DNA from: an uncultured Paracoccaceae bacterium | GTDB taxonomy: Bacteria > Pseudomonadota > Alphaproteobacteria > Rhodobacterales > Rhodobacteraceae | Length of the DNA: 64,000 nt | NCBI GenBank assembly: GCA_913062865.1 | Contig: CAJXWO010000004.1 | Span: 1 to 64,000, forward strand | Direction of reading: 5' to 3' | In this document: one piece after another, positions 37,790 through 46,530 of the stretch | Layout of the letters: every line of letters starts with the position of its first letter | Numbering within the stretch: position 1 is the stretch's first letter | The notes under the pieces: model-generated | Seen by the model: the letters and a program-made list of their open reading frames with translations, nothing else | Database searches by the model: none | What the model was told of the DNA's origin: nothing | Program-made: the position numbers and the translations under genes

Positions 37790-39175
37790 ATGGACACGCT
37801 GATCCTGTCCCGTATCCAGTTCGGGGCCAATATTTCGTTTCACATCCTGTTCCCCACGATCACCATTGCCCTTGGCTGGGTGCTCTTGGGATTCAAGCTG
37901 GCCTATAACCGCACCGGCGCCGAGAAGTGGATGGACGCCTACCGGTTCTGGGTCAAAATCTTTGCGCTCAGCTTTGGCATGGGCGTCGTGTCGGGCATTA
38001 CCATGTCCTTCCAGTTCGGCACCAATTGGCCGGGCTTCATGGAAGCCGTGGGCAATATCGCCGGCCCGCTTCTGGCCTACGAGGTGCTGACCGCCTTCTT
38101 CCTCGAGGCGGTGTTCCTGGGCATCATGCTTTTCGGTGCATCGCGCGTGCCGGGCTGGCTGCACACTCTGGCCACGTTCCTCGTGGCGTTCGGCACGACG
38201 ATGTCCGCCTTCTGGATCCTGGTGCTCAACAGCTGGATGCACACGCCTGCGGGCTTCGAAATCCGCGACGGCGTGGCCTATGCAACCGACTGGTTCGCGG
38301 TAATCTTCAACCCGTCGATGCCCTACCGTCTGGCGCATATGCTGCTGGCCTCGGGCCTGACCGTGGCCTTCCTGATCGCAGGTGTCTCGGCGCTGCGCTG
38401 GCTTTGGGGCGAACGCTCGGCCCAGGTGCGCGCCACCCTGCGCACCGGTCTTGTGATGGGCGCGGCTCTGATCCCGATCCAGATTTTTGCAGGCGACATG
38501 CATGGCCTGAACACGCTGGAACACCAGCCGGCCAAGGTGGCGGCGATGGAGGGCAATTGGGAAACGCGCGGGAACGTGCCGCTCCTGCTCTTTGCCCTGC
38601 CCGATGAAGAGGCGCGCGAGAACCGCTTCGAGGTGGGTATCCCCAACGGTGCCTCGCTCATCCTCAAGCACCATGCCGATGGCGTGGTGCCGGGCCTGAA
38701 CGACTTCGTGGCCGAGGATGGCACGGTCGAGCATCCGCCGGTGGTGCCGCTGTTCTTCAGCTTCCGCATCATGGTCGCGACCGGTTTCGCGATGCTGCTG
38801 CTCAGTTGGGCCGGTGTCTACTTCATGGCGCGCAAGCGTCGCGGCATTGAAGGTCTGCCCAAGCCGCTGCTGTACGCGCTGGTGCCGATGGCGCTGTCGG
38901 GTTGGCTGGCCACCCTCGCGGGGTGGTACACCACCGAGATCGGGCGTCAGCCGTGGCTGGTGAACGGTGTCCTGACCACCGAGGCTGCCGTGGCCGATGT
39001 GCCCGCGCCGATGGTTCTGGGCACGCTGATCGCCTACCTGGTGGTCTACGCGGCGCTGCTCTTCGCCTATCTGGGCGTGATTTTCTACCTGTCGCGCAAG
39101 GCGGCAAAAGGGGAAGCGCCGGAAGAGCGGATCGCACTTGCGCCCCTGGCCCAGGCCCAAGTGGCTGCGGAGTGA
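37790..39175 (+). CDS. cydA: Cytochrome bd-type quinol oxidase subunit I (CioA-like)
   Basis: This is an inner-membrane subunit of 461 residues carrying the hemes b. It begins LSRIQFGANISFHILFPTITIALGW with the axial histidine at about residue 18. The quinol-binding loop is short (after QIFAGDMHGLNTLEHQPAKVAAMEG). GWYTTEIGRQPW near residue 380 is the conserved C-terminal motif. The short Q-loop and overall length point to the cyanide-insensitive (Cio) subtype. It reduces oxygen to water with ubiquinol. The next gene starts 4 bases after the stop. Confidence 0.94.
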   Translation: MDTLILSRIQFGANISFHILFPTITIALGWVLLGFKLAYNRTGAEKWMDAYRFWVKIFALSFGMGVVSGITMSFQFGTNWPGFMEAVGNIAGPLLAYEVLTAFFLEAVFLGIMLFGASRVPGWLHTLATFLVAFGTTMSAFWILVLNSWMHTPAGFEIRDGVAYATDWFAVIFNPSMPYRLAHMLLASGLTVAFLIAGVSALRWLWGERSAQVRATLRTGLVMGAALIPIQIFAGDMHGLNTLEHQPAKVAAMEGNWETRGNVPLLLFALPDEEARENRFEVGIPNGASLILKHHADGVVPGLNDFVAEDGTVEHPPVVPLFFSFRIMVATGFAMLLLSWAGVYFMARKRRGIEGLPKPLLYALVPMALSGWLATLAGWYTTEIGRQPWLVNGVLTTEAAVADVPAPMVLGTLIAYLVVYAALLFAYLGVIFYLSRKAAKGEAPEERIALAPLAQAQVAAE

Positions 39176-39179
39176 CGGC

Positions 39180-40187
39180 ATGACCTATTCCGACCCTGCC
39201 ATATGGCTTCCCTTCGTGTTCGCGGCGCTCATGGGCGCCGCGATCCTGATCTATGTCGTCCTCGACGGGTTCGACCTGGGTGTGGGCGTGCTGTTCCCCT
39301 TCGCGGACAAGGATGAACAGGACCGCATGGTCGCCTCGATCGGCCCGTTTTGGGACGCGAACGAAACCTGGCTGGTGCTGGCCATCGGCATTCTCCTGGT
39401 GGCCTTCCCAACGGCCCATGGCGCAATCCTGACAGCGCTGTACCTGCCCGTGGCGGTGATGCTGATCGGTCTGATCCTGCGGGGCGTCGCGTTCGAGTTT
39501 CGGGCCAAGGCCCCGCCCGCGCGCAAGGATATGTGGAACCTCAGCTTCTGGGCGGGCTCTCTGATGACCTCGCTCAGCCAGGGGTACATGCTAGGCCTCT
39601 ACATCATGGGGCTGGAAAGCACGCCAGCGACCCAGGCCTTTGCCACGCTGACGGCGGTGTTCCTGACCGTGGCCTACAGTTTCATCGGCGCGACCTGGCT
39701 CATCCTCAAGACCGAGGGGGCGCTTCAGAAAAAGGCCGTGGACTGGGCCAAGGGCGGCATCTGGGGCGTCGTGCTGGGGCTTGGCGCGGTGTCGCTGGCC
39801 ACGCCGTTTGTCAGTCAGCGGATCTGGGACAAGTGGTTCAGCTTCCCCGAGATCGTGATGCTGGCCCCCCTGCCCCTGGGCTCTGCTCTGCTGATCGCGG
39901 GGCTCTGGGTCGCACTCCGCCGTTTGCCCACGGCCGATGACAGCTTTGCCGGTCTGCCCTTTCTGGGTGCCGTAGCGCTGTTTGCGCTGGCCTTCGGCGG
40001 GCTGGCCTACAGCTTCTATCCCTATGTGGTGCCCGAGCAGATCACCATCTACGAGGCCGCCAGCGCGCCCGAAAGCCTGATGATCATCTTTGTCGGCACG
40101 CTGGTCGTGTTGCCGATGATCCTGGGCTACACGGTGCTGGCCTATACCGTGTTCCGCGGCAAGGCGACGGCGCTCAGCTACGAATGA
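39180..40187 (+). CDS. cydB: Cytochrome bd-type quinol oxidase subunit II (CioB-like)
   Basis: The 335-residue polytopic protein has the CydB start WLPFVFAALMGAAILIYVVLDGFDLGVGVLFPF, the GPFWDANETWLVLAIGILLVAFP segment and YSFYPYVVPEQITIYEAASAPESL near residue 290. Met at 39180 is taken as start, since the longer frame from 39138 lies within cydA. With cydA it forms the oxidase; no cydX-like peptide or CydCD exporter is adjacent, which fits the Cio subtype. Confidence 0.94.
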   Translation: MTYSDPAIWLPFVFAALMGAAILIYVVLDGFDLGVGVLFPFADKDEQDRMVASIGPFWDANETWLVLAIGILLVAFPTAHGAILTALYLPVAVMLIGLILRGVAFEFRAKAPPARKDMWNLSFWAGSLMTSLSQGYMLGLYIMGLESTPATQAFATLTAVFLTVAYSFIGATWLILKTEGALQKKAVDWAKGGIWGVVLGLGAVSLATPFVSQRIWDKWFSFPEIVMLAPLPLGSALLIAGLWVALRRLPTADDSFAGLPFLGAVALFALAFGGLAYSFYPYVVPEQITIYEAASAPESLMIIFVGTLVVLPMILGYTVLAYTVFRGKATALSYE

Positions 40188-40192
40188 CAGGT

Positions 40193-40226
40193 GCCGGGGC
40201 GCTGTGACACCGTGCCCCGGCCCTTT
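40193..40226 (+). terminator. Terminator hairpin after cydB
   Basis: GCCGGGGC (40193-40200) pairs with GCCCCGGC (40214-40221) over 8 bp around a 13-base loop that can itself pair (GTG/CAC). CCTTT follows. It separates the oxidase operon from the SqrR-like promoter. Confidence 0.65.
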
Positions 40227-40238
40227 GACCTACATATC

Positions 40239-40254
40239 ATTCACAGAATTGAAT
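40239..40254. promoter_or_regulatory. SqrR/BigR-type operator of the DUF442-SQR gene
   Basis: ATTC (40239-40242), 8 bases, GAAT (40251-40254) matches the ATTC-N8-GAAT site described for the sulfide-responsive ArsR-family repressor SqrR of Rhodobacter capsulatus. An identical arrangement lies before the SulP gene at 42132-42147. A nearby GAATATATTC palindrome partly overlaps it. Confidence 0.7.
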
Positions 40255-40309
40255 ATATTCTCCCAAACCCCTGACCGCTCCAAAGGCGGCAGATTCGGAG
40301 GAGACCCAA

Positions 40310-41983
40310 ATGGACCCCAAACCCATCTCGGACGAAATAACCGTTTCGCCGCAGATCGCACCCTCGGACGTGGCCGAGATTGCCGCCAAGGGCTATCGCG
40401 CGATCATCTGCAACCGCCCCGATGGTGAGGGTGCCGACCAGCCCTCATTCGAAGAGATCGAGGCCGCCGCCAAGGCCGCCGGGCTCGAGGCGCGTTACCT
40501 GCCCGTCACCTCGGGCAAGGTCCGTGACGAGGATGCCGAGGATTTCGGGCGCGCCCTGATGGAGCTGCCCGGCCCGGTCTTTGCCTATTGCCGCACCGGA
40601 ACCCGCTCGGCCACGCTGTGGTCGTTGAGTCAGGCCCAGACACGCGACACCGCCGACATCCTCGCCAAGACCAAGTCGGCGGGCTATGACATGGCCGGGG
40701 TTGTGCGCCGCATCGTCAACGGCGGCAAGACGCCCACCGATACGGGCGACGCCAAGTTCGACGTGGTGATCGTGGGCGCAGGCGCGGGCGGCATCGCCGT
40801 CGCGGCCAGCCTGAAATCGCGCAAGCCGGGGCTGAGCATCACGCTGCTGGATCCGGCCGATATCCACTACTACCAGCCCGGCTGGACCATGGTGGGCGGC
40901 GGTATCTTCGACGCCGAAACCACGGCCAAGACCATGGGCTCGCTCATCCCGCAGGGGGTGCACTGGATCAAGTCCGCCGTCGCCGCCTTTGAGCCCAAGG
41001 ACAATGCCGTCGTGCTCGATGGCTGCCGCGTGGTCAAATACGACCGCCTGATCGTCTGTCCAGGGCTGAAGCTTGACTGGAACGCGGTCGATGGCCTGGT
41101 CGAGACGCTGGGCAAGAACGGCGTAACCTCGAACTACCGCTACGACCTCGCGCCCTACACATGGGAGCTGGTGCGCGGTCTGAAAGAGGGGCGCGCGCTC
41201 TTCACCCAGCCGCCGATGCCCATCAAATGCGCAGGCGCGCCGCAAAAGGCGATGTACCTGTCGGGCGACCACTGGTTCCGCACCGGGCGGCTCAAGAACA
41301 TCGACATCCAGTTCATGAATGCCGGCGGTGTTCTGTTCGGGGTTAAGGACTACGTGCCCGCGCTCGAAGAGTATGTGAAGAAATACGGGGCCGACCTGAA
41401 TTTCTTCCACAACCTCGTGGCCGTCGACGGCCCGGCGAAAACCGCGACCTTCGAGGTCAAGAAACCGGATGCGGATCCCCAAACGGTGACGGTCGAGTTC
41501 GACATGATGCATGTCTGCCCGCCCCAGACCGCGCCCGATTTCATCTGCGTCTCGCCCTTGGCGGATGCGGCGGGTTGGGTCGATGTGGACCAGAACACCC
41601 TGCGCCACGCGACCTATGACAATATCTGGGCCCTGGGCGACGTGACCAACACGCCCAACGCCAAAACCGCGGCTGCGGCACGGATCCAGGCGCCCATCGT
41701 GGCCGAGAACGTCGTTGCCGACATCCGGGGCCGGTCGCCCTCTGCGATGTACAACGGCTACGGCTCCTGCCCGCTGACGGTGGAGCGCGGCAAGATCGTC
41801 CTGGCCGAGTTCGGCTATGGCGGCACGCTGCTGCCCAGCTTCCCGAAATGGGTGATCGACGGCACGCAACCCACCCGCGCGGCGTGGCTGCTCAAGGAAC
41901 AGATCCTGCCGCCCGTTTATTGGAAAGCGATGCTGCGCGGCAAGGAATGGATGGCCAAGCCCGAAAAGGTCTCGGCCAGCTAA
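40310..41983 (+). CDS. DUF442 (Blh-like) phosphatase-fold domain fused to sulfide:quinone oxidoreductase
   Basis: The 557-residue fusion protein has an N-terminal domain (about 1-125) of the TIGR01244/DUF442 sulfurtransferase group with a phosphatase-type loop CRTGTRS (Cys94). The remainder is a flavoprotein of the SQR family: VVIVGAGAGGIAVAASLKSRKPGLSITLLDPADIHYYQPGWTMVGGG, RLIVCPGLKLDW, HVCPPQTAPDF, and ALGDVTNTPNAKTAAAAR. SQR oxidises sulfide to persulfide and passes electrons to quinone; the fused domain may handle the persulfide. GGAGGAG lies 6 bases before the ATG. The SqrR-like site upstream predicts sulfide induction. Confidence 0.9.
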   Translation: MDPKPISDEITVSPQIAPSDVAEIAAKGYRAIICNRPDGEGADQPSFEEIEAAAKAAGLEARYLPVTSGKVRDEDAEDFGRALMELPGPVFAYCRTGTRSATLWSLSQAQTRDTADILAKTKSAGYDMAGVVRRIVNGGKTPTDTGDAKFDVVIVGAGAGGIAVAASLKSRKPGLSITLLDPADIHYYQPGWTMVGGGIFDAETTAKTMGSLIPQGVHWIKSAVAAFEPKDNAVVLDGCRVVKYDRLIVCPGLKLDWNAVDGLVETLGKNGVTSNYRYDLAPYTWELVRGLKEGRALFTQPPMPIKCAGAPQKAMYLSGDHWFRTGRLKNIDIQFMNAGGVLFGVKDYVPALEEYVKKYGADLNFFHNLVAVDGPAKTATFEVKKPDADPQTVTVEFDMMHVCPPQTAPDFICVSPLADAAGWVDVDQNTLRHATYDNIWALGDVTNTPNAKTAAAARIQAPIVAENVVADIRGRSPSAMYNGYGSCPLTVERGKIVLAEFGYGGTLLPSFPKWVIDGTQPTRAAWLLKEQILPPVYWKAMLRGKEWMAKPEKVSAS

Positions 41984-41994
41984 GTGCCCAACCC

Positions 41995-42024
41995 GCCCCG
42001 GCCATTGCGCCGGGGCCTCTTTTT
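41995..42024 (+). terminator. Intrinsic terminator after the SQR fusion gene
   Basis: GCCCCGGC (41995-42002) and GCCGGGGC (42009-42016) form an 8-bp stem with a 6-base loop, followed by CTCTTTTT. The stem sequence recurs at 51593-51614. Confidence 0.85.
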
Positions 42025-42131
42025 ATGGCACCGCGCTGCCCGTTCCGTCCAGCCAATCGCGACCCTGAGGTCCCGGCGATGAGGCCGGGACAGGACTTTC
42101 CCGGGCACCGCGACGATTCACCCCTTTATCT

Positions 42132-42147
42132 ATTCCGAAATTTGAAT
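42132..42147. promoter_or_regulatory. SqrR/BigR-type operator of the SulP gene
   Basis: ATTC (42132-42135), 8 bases, GAAT (42144-42147) is the same ATTC-N8-GAAT arrangement as before the SQR fusion gene, and both are followed by ATAT. It ends 34 bases before the SulP start, a suitable place for repression. Confidence 0.7.
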
Positions 42148-42181
42148 ATATAGACGTCATCAGCGCGACAAGGACTCCGCC

Positions 42182-43939
42182 ATGACACCGCCCAAGATCA
42201 CCCGCGCCGCATTGGAGCGGCATCTGCCCATTCTTGAATGGTCCAAGACCTATGACCGCGACACGCTGACCAGCGACGCGGTGGCGGCGGTCATCGTGAC
42301 GATCATGCTGATCCCGCAATCGCTCGCCTATGCGCTGCTGGCGGGTCTGCCGGCCGAGATGGGGCTTTACGCCTCGATCCTTCCGCTCGTGGCATATGCG
42401 ATCTTCGGCACCAGCCGGGCGCTGGCTGTGGGACCCGTGGCCGTGGTGTCGCTGATGACCGCGGCGGCCGTAGGCAACCTCGGCCTGACCGATCCGGCGG
42501 CCATTGCGTTGGCCGCAGGGACTCTGGCCTTTATCTCGGGCGCAATCCTCACGGTGATGGGCGTTTTCCGGCTGGGCTTTCTCGCCAATTTCCTATCGCA
42601 CCCCGTGATCGCAGGCTTCATCACTGCCTCAGGCGTGCTGATCGCAAGCTCTCAGCTCAAGCATATCATGGGGGTCGAGGCCGAGGGGCACAACCTTGTC
42701 CAGATCTGGTCCGACCTGCTGGCGCATCAGCACCTCGTGAACCCGATCACGCTGGGCATCGGCGTCACAGCGACCGTGTTCCTGTTCTGGGTACGCAAGG
42801 GTCTGAAACCCCTGCTTCTGGACATGGGCCTGACACCACGGCTCGCGGACATCCTGGCAAAGGCCGGACCGGTGGGCGCAGTTGTCGTGACTACCCTCGC
42901 GGTCTGGATCTTCGACCTGGAGAACAAGGGCGTCGCCATCGTGGGCCAGGTGCCCATGGGCCTGCCGCCACTGACCGCGCCGTCCTTCGACCCTGCGCTC
43001 TGGTCGCAGCTGTTCATCTCGGCGCTGCTGATCTCGATCATCGGCTTTGTCGAGTCGGTCTCGGTCGCGCAAACGCTCGCCGCCAAGAAGCGTCAGCGCA
43101 TCGTGCCGGATCAGGAGCTTGTGGGCCTTGGCACCTCGAACATCGCCGCGGCCGTCACCGGCGGCTACCCGGTGACCGGCGGTTTTGCCCGGTCGGTCGT
43201 GAATTTCGATGCAGGTGCGGAAACCCCTGCCGCCGGAGCCTTTACCGCCATCGGCATCCTTTTTGCCGCGCTGCTGCTGACGCCACTTCTGTTCTTCCTG
43301 CCCAAGGCCACGCTGGCCGCGACGATCATCGTGGCCGTGCTGAGCCTTGTCGATTTCTCGATCCTGACCAAGTCCTGGGGCTATTCCAAGGTCGACTTTG
43401 CCGCCGTTGCCGCCACGATCTTCCTGACGCTGGGCTTCGGGGTCGAGGTCGGCGTGTCCGCAGGGGTGATCCTGTCGATCGGTCTGTTTCTCTACAAAAC
43501 CTCGCGCCCCCATGTGGCCGAGGTGGGGCTGGTGCCGGGCACCCAGCATTTCCGCAATATCCACCGCCACAGCGTGGAAACCCACCCATCGGTGGTGACA
43601 TTGCGGATCGATGAGAGCCTGTATTTCGCCAATGCCGCCTTTCTGCAGGATTACGTCTATGACCGCGTCGTCTGCGACCAGCCGATCAAGCATGTGGTGC
43701 TGATGTGCTCGGCTGTGAACGAGATCGACATGTCCGCGCTTGAAAGTCTTGAGGCGATAAACCACCGCCTCGACAGCATGGGGATCAAGCTGCACCTGTC
43801 CGAGGTCAAGGGCCCGGTGATGGACCGCCTGGAACGGTCGCATTTCCTGCAGGAGATGACCGGCGAGGTGTTCCTGTCGCAATACGACGCGATGAAGGCC
43901 CTGACCCCGCCCGAGGATCAGCCGAAAGCGGCAGAGTGA
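42182..43939 (+). CDS. SulP-family anion permease with STAS domain
   Basis: This is a 585-residue inner-membrane carrier. SulP signatures are VTIMLIPQSLAYALLAGLPAEMGLYASILPLVAYAIFGTSRALAVGPVAVVSLM and NIAAAVTGGYPVTGGFARSVVNFDAGAETPAAG. About 11-12 hydrophobic segments are followed by a C-terminal STAS domain at about 455-570 (VVLMCSAVNEIDMSALESLEAI). SulP proteins move sulfate, bicarbonate or other anions. The shared SqrR-like operator ties it to sulfide oxidation, so export of sulfite, sulfate or thiosulfate made from sulfide is a reasonable inference. Confidence 0.92.
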   Translation: MTPPKITRAALERHLPILEWSKTYDRDTLTSDAVAAVIVTIMLIPQSLAYALLAGLPAEMGLYASILPLVAYAIFGTSRALAVGPVAVVSLMTAAAVGNLGLTDPAAIALAAGTLAFISGAILTVMGVFRLGFLANFLSHPVIAGFITASGVLIASSQLKHIMGVEAEGHNLVQIWSDLLAHQHLVNPITLGIGVTATVFLFWVRKGLKPLLLDMGLTPRLADILAKAGPVGAVVVTTLAVWIFDLENKGVAIVGQVPMGLPPLTAPSFDPALWSQLFISALLISIIGFVESVSVAQTLAAKKRQRIVPDQELVGLGTSNIAAAVTGGYPVTGGFARSVVNFDAGAETPAAGAFTAIGILFAALLLTPLLFFLPKATLAATIIVAVLSLVDFSILTKSWGYSKVDFAAVAATIFLTLGFGVEVGVSAGVILSIGLFLYKTSRPHVAEVGLVPGTQHFRNIHRHSVETHPSVVTLRIDESLYFANAAFLQDYVYDRVVCDQPIKHVVLMCSAVNEIDMSALESLEAINHRLDSMGIKLHLSEVKGPVMDRLERSHFLQEMTGEVFLSQYDAMKALTPPEDQPKAAE

Positions 43940-43947
43940 TCTTGATC

Positions 43948-43975
43948 GTAGGGTGCGTGATATCACGCACCCTAC
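43948..43975. repeat. Perfect 28-base palindrome after the SulP gene
   Basis: The arm GTAGGGTGCGTGAT (43948-43961) is followed immediately by its exact reverse complement (43962-43975), then CTTT. It can act as a terminator, or can be a copy of a dispersed palindromic repeat. The only pairing-free bases would be the hairpin turn at the GATATC centre. Confidence 0.75.
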
Positions 43976-44071
43976 CTTTGCTCCATTCATGCCAATGCAC
44001 CTGCAAGGGAAGCCCCTTTCCCTGCCCCCTCCCTGCCGCTAAGACGCCCGCGACCCGCGCGCAGGACGACG

Positions 44072-45193
44072 ATGACAGACCAGGCCCACGACCCCCATGT
44101 GCTCAACCCCTGCCTGCTGACGGGCAGCGGGCTTGCGCGCGCGTCGCGGCTCAAGCGCAAATACCGCCCCGAGGGCTATGACGACGCGCTGGACCGCGAC
44201 ACGCTTTGGTATGACGCGATCTGGTCCGAGGGTCGGGTCCATCTGATCTGCCCGCCCTTCAACAATCTCGCCCCGGTGATGCGACAGGCCCGGTGGGTGC
44301 TTGACGGTACGCCGGTCAAACCAGCGCGCATCCGCCGCTACAACCGCCACACGATTGTGGAGCTTCCCGCAAAAGGCGTTGCCAACGACGTTTCTGTCAG
44401 CCTGAACAATTGGACCGGGCGATCGGCCGTGTCGCGCACAGATCACGGCTTGTTTGCCCGGCTCAACACCGCGATCTGCATTTCCAAGGACAACGACCTG
44501 ACCTGGATCCGGGATTTCATCCGCTTCCACCAGCATCATCACGGCCTTCAGGCGATGATCGTGGTCGACAACGGATCAACCGCCTACAGCCTCCAGGATC
44601 TGCGCACGGCCCTGGCCGAGACCGGCCTTGAACGCACGCTGGCGCTGTCAGCCCCGTTTCCCTATGGGCCCCGCGGCCGCAAACCCTACGCTAGGGCCGA
44701 GAAGTTCCTGCAAACGGCTGTCTTCAACATCCTTCGGCTGCGCTACGTTGGACGCGCCCGGGCGGTGCTGAACTGCGATATCGACGAGCTGATGTGGACC
44801 CCCGGCACGACCGTCTTCGACCTCGCCCGTCAAAGCCGGTTCGGCTATGTGCGCCTGCCCGGACATTGGCGGTTCAGCCGGACCGACCTGCCCCAGGCCG
44901 ATCGGCACATGGCCCATGTCTACCGGCGGCCCGAGAGCCCCGGATGTCCGCCCAAATGGTGCCTCGTGCCCGATGGTCCGTTCCGTCGCTTCAGCTGGGA
45001 CACACACAGGCTTGAGGGGTTGGGGGTCAACGGTCTCTTCCTGTCGAACAAGGGTCATTTTTGGCACTGCTTCAACGTCTCGACCGCCTGGAAGAAAAGC
45101 CGGCAGGATCCCCCCGACACCCATTTGTGGGACGACCCCGAGAGTGCCGCAGCGTTAGCGCCCGTGTTCGGGCCCGCGCCCCGGCCCGACTGA
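44072..45193 (+). CDS. Glycosyltransferase family 2-like (GT92-like) protein
   Basis: The 373-residue soluble protein has a nucleotide-sugar-binding-type N-terminal fold beginning at about residue 125 (TAICISKDNDLTWIRDFIRFHQHHHGLQAMIVVDNGS). It has a DxD motif in LNCDIDELMW, about residues 230-238, and the segment NKGHFWHCFNVSTAWK near the C-terminus. The first 120 residues form an additional domain that I do not recognise. Family members decorate surface polysaccharides or lipids. The gene is flanked by palindromic and GC-rich intergenic DNA and has no sugar-biosynthesis neighbours. Confidence 0.75.
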   Translation: MTDQAHDPHVLNPCLLTGSGLARASRLKRKYRPEGYDDALDRDTLWYDAIWSEGRVHLICPPFNNLAPVMRQARWVLDGTPVKPARIRRYNRHTIVELPAKGVANDVSVSLNNWTGRSAVSRTDHGLFARLNTAICISKDNDLTWIRDFIRFHQHHHGLQAMIVVDNGSTAYSLQDLRTALAETGLERTLALSAPFPYGPRGRKPYARAEKFLQTAVFNILRLRYVGRARAVLNCDIDELMWTPGTTVFDLARQSRFGYVRLPGHWRFSRTDLPQADRHMAHVYRRPESPGCPPKWCLVPDGPFRRFSWDTHRLEGLGVNGLFLSNKGHFWHCFNVSTAWKKSRQDPPDTHLWDDPESAAALAPVFGPAPRPD

Positions 45194-45261
45194 CCCCGCG
45201 CGCTTGCGCCGGGCGGGCCCCGGTGACAAGCTGAGCGCGCGCCACAGAGACAGGACACACC

Positions 45262-46260
45262 ATGATGACCGACACCGCGAACAGCAGCGCGTTGGCCCAG
45301 TTGCCCCAGACCGTGGCCCATGCCCGCAATCCGGGCCTGCCGCTCGACATGGATTGGGTGCGCGCGGTGCAGGCCAATACCTCGGCCATCGAACGCCGCG
45401 CAGCCACGCTGCCGGGGCGACGGTCGGTCAAGAAGGACCACCAGGCCGCCTGGCTGGCCCGCGCGATCAGCTGTATCGACCTCACAACGCTCGCGGGCGA
45501 CGACACGCCCGGGCGGGTGCGCAGGCTCTGTGCCAAGGCCCGCCAGCCCGTGCGCGCCGATGTGCTGGACGCGCTGGGGCTGCATGGCCTGACGGTGGGC
45601 GCGGTCTGTGTATATCACGAGATGATCGCCCCTGCGGTCGAGGCGCTCGAAGGCTCGGGTATCCCGGTGGCCGCGGTCTCCACCGGCTTTCCCGCGGGGC
45701 TGTCGCCCTACCGCCTGCGCGTGGCCGAGATCGAGGAAAGCGTGAAGGCGGGCGCGGCAGAGATCGACATCGTGATCTCGCGCCACCATGTGCTGACCGG
45801 AGATTGGCAGGCGCTTTATGACGAAATGCGCGACTTTCGCGCCGCCTGCGGCGAGGCGCATGTCAAGGCGATCCTGGCGACGGGCGAACTGGGCACGCTG
45901 CGCAACGTGGCCCGCGCCAGCCTTGTGTGCATGATGGCCGGGGCGGATTTCATCAAAACCTCCACCGGCAAGGAGACGATGAACGCCACCCTGCCCGTGA
46001 GCCTGACCATGATCCGCGCGATCCGCGCCTACGAGGCTCGCACGGGCTACAAGGTGGGTTACAAACCGGCGGGCGGGATATCCAAGGCCAAGGATGCGCT
46101 GGTGTATCTGTCGCTGATGAAGGACGAGCTGGGCGATGCCTGGCTACGCCCCAATCTTTTTCGTTTCGGCGCATCGAGCCTTTTGGGCGATATCGAACGC
46201 CAGCTCGAACACCATGTCACCGGGGCCTATTCGGCCGCGCACCGCCATCCGATGGGGTGA
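45262..46260 (+). CDS. deoC: Deoxyribose-phosphate aldolase
   Basis: The enzyme splits 2-deoxyribose 5-phosphate into glyceraldehyde 3-phosphate and acetaldehyde. The Schiff-base lysine is in GADFIKTSTGKE and the second catalytic lysine in KVGYKPAGGIS; the DIVISRHHVLTGDW segment is typical. At 332 residues it belongs to the longer DeoC type. Two adjacent ATGs (45262, 45265) are possible. The downstream aldehyde dehydrogenase could oxidise the acetaldehyde, making this a deoxynucleoside-use operon. Confidence 0.94.
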   Translation: MMTDTANSSALAQLPQTVAHARNPGLPLDMDWVRAVQANTSAIERRAATLPGRRSVKKDHQAAWLARAISCIDLTTLAGDDTPGRVRRLCAKARQPVRADVLDALGLHGLTVGAVCVYHEMIAPAVEALEGSGIPVAAVSTGFPAGLSPYRLRVAEIEESVKAGAAEIDIVISRHHVLTGDWQALYDEMRDFRAACGEAHVKAILATGELGTLRNVARASLVCMMAGADFIKTSTGKETMNATLPVSLTMIRAIRAYEARTGYKVGYKPAGGISKAKDALVYLSLMKDELGDAWLRPNLFRFGASSLLGDIERQLEHHVTGAYSAAHRHPMG

Positions 46261-46264
46261 CCAG

Positions 46265-46528
46265 ATGAAGACCTCCTTGGCACTTTCCTTTACGTGTTTC
46301 GCACTGGCTGTTTCGGCACAAGGTACAGACACGAGTGTATTTTCTTTGTTTCGCACGTCTCTTGTCGAGAAAAACATGAAAGTGCATGTCGCGACATTGG
46401 ATACCTCGAATGGTTCAGATTACAACTTCGAGAATTGCTGGTTGGCTGCTCAACTCTTTCAGTCACAAGAGAGTGTAAAAACGAAATTCTGGTGTGAGCC
46501 GGGGCGGGTAGGAACCGAAAGGAAGTAG
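46265..46528 (+). CDS. Small AT-rich secreted protein of unknown function
   Basis: The 87-residue protein starts at ATG 46265, 4 bases after deoC, and ends 2 bases before the aldehyde dehydrogenase gene. A signal peptide is clear (MKTSLALSFTCFALAVSAQG, about 19 residues). The mature part has two cysteines in NFENCWLAAQLFQSQESVKTKFWCEPGRV, suggesting a disulfide. The DNA is visibly richer in A and T than its neighbours. Exported Rhodobacteraceae peptides with a similar Cys/LFQ/CEKG pattern exist to my recollection, without known function. Transfer into the operon is one reading of the base composition. Confidence 0.65.
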   Translation: MKTSLALSFTCFALAVSAQGTDTSVFSLFRTSLVEKNMKVHVATLDTSNGSDYNFENCWLAAQLFQSQESVKTKFWCEPGRVGTERK

Positions 46529-46530
46529 AG

